NCBI GenBank assembly: GCA_937770485.1
Contig: CALJHX010000028.1
Location: forward strand, 1 to 38,685
Direction of reading: 5' to 3'
Length of the DNA stretch: 38,685 nt
Origin: an uncultured Verrucomicrobiae bacterium
Lineage (GTDB): Bacteria; Verrucomicrobiota; Verrucomicrobiia; Limisphaerales; UBA1096
Below the pieces are notes generated by a model. That model was not told where the DNA came from, searched no databases, and saw only the letters and a list, made by a program, of their open reading frames with translations. The stretch's first letter is position 1, and every line of letters begins with the position of its first letter. Below, in pieces: positions 33,371 through 38,685 of this stretch. Position numbers and translations under genes: made by a program.

Positions 33371-34746
33371 TAGACGCCCGCCGCAAACAGCTTGGCCAAC
33401 TTGCTCGCCGCTTGGCCAAGGGCATGATTCGCACGGACGAAGGAACGCTTCAGCGTCACGCCGGCGACAAGTGGTTCGCCGCAAATCCGCCAGACGCGGT
33501 GGCCTTCCCCCGCAGTGCCAAGGCGGTCGCGGAGATTCTAAAGTTTGCCAACCGGCATCGCATCCCGGTGACGGCGCGCGGCTCCGGGTTCGGCTATGTT
33601 GGCGGCTGCGTCCCTGTGCGTGGCGGGATCGCGCTGAGCTTGGCCAGAATGAAACGAATCAGGGAGATCAGCGGGAACGACTTCGTCGCCGTGGTTCAGC
33701 CGGGCGTCATCACGGCAGAGTTGCAGGGTGCCGCCGAGGCCAAGGGGCTGTATTATCCGCCCGACCCGGCCAGCCGTGCCGACTGTAGCATCGGTGGCAA
33801 CATCGCCACCAACGCCGGCGGCCCGCGCTGTCTCAAGTATGGCGTGACGCGCGATTACGTGCTTGGACTCGAGGTTGTGCTGCCGGACGGCTCGGTCGCA
33901 AAGCTTGGAGGTCGTTGCCACAAAAACAAAACCGGCTTTGACTTGGCGCGATTTTTCGTCGGCTCGGAGGGTTTGCTTGGTATCGTCACTGAGGCGACGC
34001 TCAAGCTGCTGCCGCTTCCGCCGTTCCGGGCTTGTGTTGGCATGGGCTTCGGCTCGATGCGTAACGCCGCCCGGGCGATTCAGGCGATTTTTCGGGCCGG
34101 TTTTTTGCCTTCCGCCGTTGAGGTCGCTGATGCCTTCACGCTGGCAGCGGCGCGCGAGCGGACCGGCAGCAAATTGTTCGACGGCTGCAAGGCACACCTC
34201 ATCGTCGAACTCGACGGCCAGGAAAAATCGGTTCGTGGTGAGCTTGGCCAGTTGCAAAAACTACTCAAGCCGTTCTCGCCGCTGCACACGCAGAGAGGCT
34301 TTGGCGACGCGGGCGCCGAGAAATTCTGGGAGCTGCGCCGTGAGTTTTCGTACTCACTGCGCGATACCGGACTGACCAAGCTGAACAACGACATCGCCGT
34401 GCCGCGCGGCAAGCTCGAGGCGCTGTTCAGGTTCGCCGGTCAACTACAGAAAAAACACGGCATTAGGGTCGCCTGTTTCGGGCACGCCGGCGACGGCAAC
34501 ATTCACGTCAACCTGATGATGGACGAGTCTGACCCGGAACAAGTCAAGCGCAGTGGCGATGCGCTGGACGACCTGTTTCGCCAGGTGCTGGCGTGGGGTG
34601 GTGTGGTCACCGGCGAGCACGGCATCGGTGTGGCGCGATTGCCATGGTGGGAACAGGCGACCTCGCCAGAGGTGCGGAAGCTGCATACCGCATTCAAGCG
34701 TGCGGTCGACCCGAACGGAATTCTTAATCCCGGCAAATTTGTTTAG
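33367..34746 (+). CDS. FAD-linked oxidase, GlcD/D-lactate dehydrogenase type
   Basis: This 459-residue flavoprotein probably oxidises a 2-hydroxy acid such as glycolate or D-lactate. The FAD-binding PCMH domain (about 40-215) shows PVTARGSGFGYVGG and CSIGGNIATNAGGPRCLKYG. The C-terminal cap shows FGHAGDGNIHVNLM (about 370-383) and GEHGIGVARL (about 415-424). The ATG at 33367 overlaps the DUF2007 stop. Two palindrome copies 20 bases apart (33390 and 33410) sit in the N-terminal extension, encoding LGQL and LAKG. Confidence 0.83.
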   Translation: MIDARRKQLGQLARRLAKGMIRTDEGTLQRHAGDKWFAANPPDAVAFPRSAKAVAEILKFANRHRIPVTARGSGFGYVGGCVPVRGGIALSLARMKRIREISGNDFVAVVQPGVITAELQGAAEAKGLYYPPDPASRADCSIGGNIATNAGGPRCLKYGVTRDYVLGLEVVLPDGSVAKLGGRCHKNKTGFDLARFFVGSEGLLGIVTEATLKLLPLPPFRACVGMGFGSMRNAARAIQAIFRAGFLPSAVEVADAFTLAAARERTGSKLFDGCKAHLIVELDGQEKSVRGELGQLQKLLKPFSPLHTQRGFGDAGAEKFWELRREFSYSLRDTGLTKLNNDIAVPRGKLEALFRFAGQLQKKHGIRVACFGHAGDGNIHVNLMMDESDPEQVKRSGDALDDLFRQVLAWGGVVTGEHGIGVARLPWWEQATSPEVRKLHTAFKRAVDPNGILNPGKFV

Positions 34747-34748
34747 CC

Positions 34749-35432
34749 ATGAAGTTCGACCGTTTTACCCATGAGCGGGAGCGCGAGGCAGCGGGCTGCG
34801 AGCGGATCGCAGGAGTGGACGAGGCCGGTCGCGGACCGCTGGCCGGGCCGGTTGTCGCGGCTGCGGCGGTATTTTCTCCCAAATACATCCAAGCAGGGCT
34901 GCCAAAGCCGCTGGACGAAGTGAACGACTCGAAAAAGTTGAGCGCAAAAAAACGGGATTTGCTCTTTGAGCTGCTCCAGAAGCTGGACGGGTTCGAGTTT
35001 GGCATCGCGCTCGTCGAGCCTGCGGAGATTGACCGGATTAATATTTTGAAGGCGACGCACCGGGCGATGAACGAGGCGTTGGCCGCGCTTGGCCAGGTGC
35101 CTGGGCACGTACTGGTCGATGGCCGGCCGGTGGCGTCGCTTGGCCAAGCTCAGACGGCGCTGGTGAAGGGTGACTCGCTGAGCTACTCGATCGCCGCCGC
35201 GAGCATTTTGGCCAAGGTGACGCGCGACCGGATGATGGTGGAACTCGACCGCGAATTCCCCGGTTATGGTTTCGCCGCGAACAAGGGCTACGGCACACGC
35301 GAGCATCTCGACGCCTTGGCCAAGCTGGGGCCGTGCCGTGTGCATCGTTACAGCTTCGCGCCGATCAAGCCGCAGCCGCAGCTTAGACTGTTCCCGAATC
35401 CGACGACCGATGAGCCTGTGGCACGCGGTTAA
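34749..35432 (+). CDS. rnhB: Ribonuclease HII
   Basis: This 227-residue enzyme cleaves RNA in RNA-DNA hybrids and removes misincorporated ribonucleotides. GVDEAGRGPLAGPVVAAA (about 22-39) carries the first Asp and Glu of the active site. HVLVDGRPV and SIAAASILAKVTRDRMM hold the others, and GYGTREHLDAL is conserved. It begins two bases after the oxidase stop and overlaps yraN by 23 bases. Copies of the palindrome encode LGQA and LAKL near residues 130 and 190. Confidence 0.9.
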   Translation: MKFDRFTHEREREAAGCERIAGVDEAGRGPLAGPVVAAAAVFSPKYIQAGLPKPLDEVNDSKKLSAKKRDLLFELLQKLDGFEFGIALVEPAEIDRINILKATHRAMNEALAALGQVPGHVLVDGRPVASLGQAQTALVKGDSLSYSIAAASILAKVTRDRMMVELDREFPGYGFAANKGYGTREHLDALAKLGPCRVHRYSFAPIKPQPQLRLFPNPTTDEPVARG

Positions 35433-35838
35433 ACGGGCGCTTGGCCTGCGGCGCGAGCCGGAGCATCTGCGCCGTGGCCGGGTCGGAGAGGCGGCGGCGA
35501 GGCGACATCTCAAGCGGGCGGGCCTCAAGTTTCTCACCGCCAATTTCCGCACCAAAAGCAGCGAGATCGACCTGGTGTTTCGGGACGGCGACTGCCTGGT
35601 GTTCGTCGAGGTGAAGGCGCGGACAGAGGGCGGCTGGACGCGCCCCGCCGCCGCCGTGGATCAGCGTAAGCGCGGGCTGCTTGGCCAAGCGGCGAAGGAG
35701 TACCTGCGGCGGCTCAGCAACCCGGAGACCAAGTTTCGTTTCGACATCATCGAGGTGTTGTTGCGAGATGGCGCGGTGAGCGAGGTGCGGCATCTGCCAA
35801 ACGCATTTCCGCTGACCCGCACTAAACGCCATGCCTGA
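35410..35838 (+). CDS. yraN: UPF0102 protein YraN (endonuclease-like)
   Basis: This 142-residue protein starts at the ATG at 35410, inside the end of rnhB. It has the family marks GRVGEAAARRHLKRAG, then SEIDLVFRDGDCLVFVEVKA, the core of a restriction-endonuclease-like fold (Asp and Glu-x-Lys). The biochemical role is unsettled. The pairing with rnhB is common in bacteria, and mutM overlaps its end by eight bases here. A full palindrome copy encodes LLGQAAKEYL. Confidence 0.85.
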   Translation: MSLWHAVKRALGLRREPEHLRRGRVGEAAARRHLKRAGLKFLTANFRTKSSEIDLVFRDGDCLVFVEVKARTEGGWTRPAAAVDQRKRGLLGQAAKEYLRRLSNPETKFRFDIIEVLLRDGAVSEVRHLPNAFPLTRTKRHA

Positions 35839-36685
35839 ACTACCGGAAGTGGAAGTGCTTCGCCGCTATTTAGACCCACTGGTAAGCGGCAAGAGGTTAT
35901 GCGAATTGCGAGTCTTTAAGTCTCGAGTGGTTCGGCCGGAGTCATCGGGGAAGTTGACCGAAACCGTCAGGGGTTGTCGGGTAAAGGGGATTGAACGGCG
36001 GGGGAAATTTCTTTGGCTTAACTTGGTCAAGTCACGATCGCGATCGCCGTTCCCTCTGGTGATTCATTTGGGGATGACCGGACGACTCTTCGTGCAGCCA
36101 AGTGCTGCGGAGTTGCCGAGGCACGTGGCTGCAGTGTTTCGGCTCGGCCGAGAGTCGCTGGTATTCAAGGACACGAGGCTGTTTGGGCGTATCACGCTGG
36201 AGACGGATTCGATCGAGCAGCTTGGCCCAGACCCGATCACCGATGAGTTTTTAGTGAGCGATTTGCAATCAGCGATAGGAAAATCAGCTCAGCCAGTGAA
36301 GGTGCGGTTGATGAACCAGCGGGTGTTGGCCGGTTTGGGCAATATTTACGCCTGTGAAGTGCTGCATAGAGCCGGTATTTCGCCGTTTATGAAGTCGTCG
36401 GATCTGCGTCTAGCCAAGTTTAAGGAGTTGCATGAAGCGATCGTTTCAACCTTGACCAGACAGGTGGAATTCGGGATGAGCCTTGATCTCGACTTTATTG
36501 GTGAGACCACGGGTGACGGCCTGTTTTATTTTGGAAGCCGACATGGCCAAGCGCGAAAATCGAAGGAGAGATTTCGGGTTTACGGTAGAGCTGGTGAGCC
36601 GTGTGGGATCTGCAGTTCAATAATTAAACGTGAGGAGTTGGGCAAGCGTGGGACATTCTTTTGCGTCAAGTGCCAAAAAGAATAA
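35831..36685 (+). CDS. mutM: Formamidopyrimidine-DNA glycosylase
   Basis: This 284-residue base-excision repair enzyme removes oxidised purines such as 8-oxoguanine. The N-terminus PELPEVE (Pro2 catalytic, Glu3) is intact after Met removal. HLGMTGRLF, the MNQRVLAGLGNIYACEVLH helix-two-turn-helix and the C-terminal zinc finger CGICSSIIKREELGKRGTFF with CVKC (GKRGT carrying the conserved Arg) are present. It is the last gene of the rnhB-yraN-mutM block. A stretch here is less GC-rich than its neighbours. Confidence 0.92.
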   Translation: MPELPEVEVLRRYLDPLVSGKRLCELRVFKSRVVRPESSGKLTETVRGCRVKGIERRGKFLWLNLVKSRSRSPFPLVIHLGMTGRLFVQPSAAELPRHVAAVFRLGRESLVFKDTRLFGRITLETDSIEQLGPDPITDEFLVSDLQSAIGKSAQPVKVRLMNQRVLAGLGNIYACEVLHRAGISPFMKSSDLRLAKFKELHEAIVSTLTRQVEFGMSLDLDFIGETTGDGLFYFGSRHGQARKSKERFRVYGRAGEPCGICSSIIKREELGKRGTFFCVKCQKE

Positions 36686-36706
36686 GTTCGGTTAGTGGCG
36701 GGAACC

Positions 36707-37309
36707 CTATTCAGGTTTCTCAAGCGATCTAGGTTGGCCGAGAATGATGGAGGCCACGACAGCCTGCCGTGCGATTTTGATGTTGGTGCCGATGCGGTGC
36801 GCGATATTGCCGGTGTAGATGGGTGAGCTATAAACCGGCGAAGGAGTCGGCTGTATAGCTTTGCGCAAAGGCTGATCGTCTACGCTGCGTTTCGGCAATT
36901 CTCTTGTCCGGAGAGCCTGTTGAGAGGTTGAGGCAATCACCGGGGGGAGGTCGTTGGCCGGGATGATCACCGGTGTTTCGACTGATTCCAACTCGTAGTT
37001 GTCATCATAATGGCTCTCGAGTTCTCGGTCGGTCTGGTCGAGTTGAGCCTGGGTAAGTTGCTCGAGTCGGGCGAGCCAGCCAGTGGGTTTCTTGTCGGGG
37101 TCGGGGTCGGGGCGTTGGGATCGTTGCGTCGGGACGGTGTGGCTCTCCTGCTCGAGTTTGGAGGCCTCCTTGCGCTTGTTGATCCAGCTGACAATCGCGG
37201 CCAGCAGTCCAAACACGACGTAGAGCAGCGTGCCATCGATATCCGCCAACTGCCAGAGCGCGTGCTCCGGCAAGCCGGTATCAAACAATTCTTTGAAGCC
37301 GTTGGCCAA
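36707..37309 (-). CDS. Hypothetical protein with one membrane helix
   Basis: This 200-residue protein has an N-terminal segment with one transmembrane helix (about 28-44, LLYVVFGLLAAIVSWI), then a long polar, Pro- and Glu-rich linker, and a short conserved-looking C-terminus RQAVVASIILGQPRSLE. That tail recurs, to my memory, in proteins of planctomycetes and verrucomicrobia. The gene ends five bases after the floA stop on the same strand, so it probably belongs to a floA-nfeD transcript and may be linked to membrane microdomains. That is inference from position. Confidence 0.6.
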   Translation of the reverse strand: MANGFKELFDTGLPEHALWQLADIDGTLLYVVFGLLAAIVSWINKRKEASKLEQESHTVPTQRSQRPDPDPDKKPTGWLARLEQLTQAQLDQTDRELESHYDDNYELESVETPVIIPANDLPPVIASTSQQALRTRELPKRSVDDQPLRKAIQPTPSPVYSSPIYTGNIAHRIGTNIKIARQAVVASIILGQPRSLEKPE

Positions 37310-37314
37310 GGGGG

Positions 37315-38340
37315 TTAATTCTTGGGTTTGCCGGAGTCGGACGACTCGTCGGAGCCGGCAATCTTGCTCCGCATGTCGGTGTCGGCGGAGAGGTTCTTTA
37401 TGCGGTAATAGTCCATGATGCCGAGGTTGCCGCTTCGGAATGCCTCGGCCATGGCCAATGGCACCTGCGCCTCGGCCTCGACCACCTTGGCCTGCATCTC
37501 CGCCACGCGTGCGGTCATCTCCTGTTCCACCGCGACAGCGGCGGCACGACGGACTTCCGCCTGGGCCTGGGCGACGAGCTTGTTGGACTCGGCCTGTTCG
37601 GCTTGCAGTTTGGCGCCGACGTTCTCGCCGACGTCCACGTCGGCGATGTCGATCGAGAGAATCTCGAAGGCGGTATTGCTGTCGAGGCCCTTGGCCAGCA
37701 CATTCTTTGAAATACGGTCCGGGTTCTCCAGCACGTCCTTGTAGCTTTGCTCGGAGCCGATGGAGGAAACGATACCTTCGCCGACACGTGCGATGATAGT
37801 ATCCTCGGTGGCGCCGCCGACGAAGCTGGTCAAGTTGGTGCGTACGGTTACACGGGCCCTAGCCTTGATGACGATGCCATCTTTGGCCACGGCGTCGATG
37901 CTGCGTTTTGAGCCGCCCGCAGGTGGAACGTCGATCACTTGCGGGTTAACGGAAGTGTGGACCGCCTCTACCACATTTTTGCTGGTGCCTTTGGTCGCCA
38001 AATCAATCGCGCAGGCCTGATCAAAAACGAGGTCGATATTGGCCTTCTTGGCGTTTATCAACGCCGCACACACCTGTTCTACTTGGCCACCCGCCAGAAA
38101 GTGTGTGGAAAGGTCGTCGATGCTCACGGGAATGCCCGACTTCACTGCTTTGATGCGAGAGTCGACGATGCGTCTGATGGGGATCCCGCGGATTTGCAAC
38201 GAAATCATCTCACCGAAGGTCACCTTGGCTCCAGAAAACTGTGCCCTTAACCAGGTTGCCCCGAAACTAAATATGACTATACCAGCCACTAGACCGACCA
38301 GACCTAAGATTGCATAAATGACTATTTCTCCAGTACTCAT
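37315..38340 (-). CDS. floA: Flotillin-like protein FloA
   Basis: This 341-residue inner-membrane protein organises functional membrane microdomains. An N-terminal hydrophobic hairpin (about 5-28, [20 protein letters not shown]) is followed by the SPFH-type domain ([20 protein letters not shown]) and an Ala/Glu-rich coiled coil ([20 protein letters not shown]). Length and blocks match UPF0365/FloA. The nfeD-like gene lies directly upstream on the same strand, the usual pairing. Confidence 0.9.
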   Translation of the reverse strand: MSTGEIVIYAILGLVGLVAGIVIFSFGATWLRAQFSGAKVTFGEMISLQIRGIPIRRIVDSRIKAVKSGIPVSIDDLSTHFLAGGQVEQVCAALINAKKANIDLVFDQACAIDLATKGTSKNVVEAVHTSVNPQVIDVPPAGGSKRSIDAVAKDGIVIKARARVTVRTNLTSFVGGATEDTIIARVGEGIVSSIGSEQSYKDVLENPDRISKNVLAKGLDSNTAFEILSIDIADVDVGENVGAKLQAEQAESNKLVAQAQAEVRRAAAVAVEQEMTARVAEMQAKVVEAEAQVPLAMAEAFRSGNLGIMDYYRIKNLSADTDMRSKIAGSDESSDSGKPKN

Positions 38341-38362
38341 GATGTTTTATCTTTTTGTTGAG

Positions 38363-38685
38363 CTAAGTTTTTCGAACAACCACTCGATTTCCTTCGACCT
38401 CGATGACTTTAACAGAGTTATCCTTTTCGATGTAAGACCCTTCTGTAACGACATTTATACGTTGGTCGCCGATGGTCGCTTTGCCAGACGGGCGAAGGTC
38501 GGTGTATGTCGTGCCTGTTTGGTTGATTAAATCTGTAAAATCGATCCCGAGTTCGCCAACGATGGATGTTGAAACTAGTTGACGCCCCATCTTGGTATTT
38601 GGAAAATACTTAATAAACCAAATGCTAGCGCTAGTAAGTGAGAAAAAGGTGATACCAAGGAACAAATGCCCATAAAATATCTCCT
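38363..38685 (-). CDS. NfeD-like protein, partial
   Basis: The open frame runs off the window edge. It shows the end of a membrane region (HLFLGITFFSLTSASIWFIK) and then the C-terminal OB-fold of NfeD proteins (LRPSGKATIGDQRINVVTEG, EVEGNRVVVRK). NfeD partners with flotillins such as the FloA encoded downstream. The upstream, perhaps protease, part is outside the window. Confidence 0.75.
   Translation of the reverse strand, partial: EIFYGHLFLGITFFSLTSASIWFIKYFPNTKMGRQLVSTSIVGELGIDFTDLINQTGTTYTDLRPSGKATIGDQRINVVTEGSYIEKDNSVKVIEVEGNRVVVRKT

Larger units (their letters stand above)
8750..35690. repeat. Dispersed palindrome family GCTTGGCCAAGC
   Basis: By hand count, exact copies of the core TTGGCCAAGC (either strand) begin near 8750, 8967, 9018, 17230, 18200, 19080, 19709, 20837, 22068, 22627, 22663, 22807, 25823, 25923, 29060, 30777, 32170, 33390, 33410, 35138, 35316 and 35679, plus one inside the island at 3831. 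Eleven are the full 12-base palindrome. Most are followed by GG on the plus strand. Near copies with one change are frequent (for example 10551, 12859, 14583, 14709, 16353, 17362, 18995, 19016, 21945, 36544, 37304). A 12-base word is expected about once per 16.8 Mb in random sequence. Copies occur in both coding and spacer DNA. Confidence 0.9.

Noticed and set aside
8750..35690. Palindrome copies as transcription terminators
   Set aside because: Most lie inside genes and are not followed by T runs. The arms are only six to eight bases.
8750..35690. Palindrome copies as DNA uptake sequences
   Set aside because: Known uptake sequences are not full palindromes. Nothing here points to a competence system, so HIP-like behaviour fits better.

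Overview
The window most likely comes from a chromosome of the PVC group, probably Verrucomicrobiota. The evidence is a formylglycine-type sulfatase, two secreted PQQ-like propellers, a DUF4432 protein, a DUF6807 (PmoA-like) protein, a prepilin-like protein with an H-x9-DG tail, and a huge FG-GAP/UnbV protein, interleaved with housekeeping genes (hisC, fabI, pyrE, rnhB, yraN, mutM, floA). This assignment rests on gene content as I read it; no search was run.

Positions 1-8620 look like a mobile island inserted at the 3' end of a tRNA-Val(CAC) gene (8621-8695, minus strand). A tyrosine integrase (7472-8551) lies directly beyond the tRNA 3' end. Further left are an orphan protein, a four-gene minus-strand replication operon whose genes are all joined by ATGA stop/start overlaps (HTH/excisionase-like protein, small protein, archaeo-eukaryotic-type primase, SF3 helicase), a 17-bp inverted repeat, a small HTH gene, and a second recombinase that consists only of a catalytic domain. 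At the far left is a cassette of paralogous ankyrin-repeat lipoproteins. Two of the three have single-base shifts that separate the lipoprotein signal from the repeats. The left end of the island was not found and may lie outside the window.

Positions 8700-38685 are GC-richer chromosome. In order they hold a sulfatase, a PQQ propeller, a prepilin-like protein, a small membrane protein, DUF4432 and DUF6807 proteins, hisC, a decayed secreted-protein gene, fabI, an SDR epimerase, a fucose-isomerase-like protein, a membrane-anchored protein, an Fe-alcohol dehydrogenase, pyrE, a SAM methyltransferase, a second PQQ propeller, an EamA transporter, an ACT-domain protein, a 1220-residue FG-GAP/UnbV protein, a two-domain oxidoreductase, a DUF2007 protein, a GlcD-like FAD oxidase, rnhB-yraN-mutM, an unknown membrane protein, floA and an nfeD-like gene cut by the window edge.

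The most striking signal is a short palindrome, core GCTTGGCCAAGC and usually followed by GG on the plus strand, scattered through the chromosomal part. By hand I count 23 exact copies of the 10-base core (either strand), 11 of them the full 12-base palindrome. Only one is inside the island. Copies fall in genes and spacers alike, often in signal peptides, linkers, gene ends and divergent promoter gaps, and they put recurring LAKR, LGQA or AWPS peptides into unrelated proteins. It resembles the HIP1 phenomenon of cyanobacteria but with a different sequence. I regard it as the best candidate here for something undescribed.
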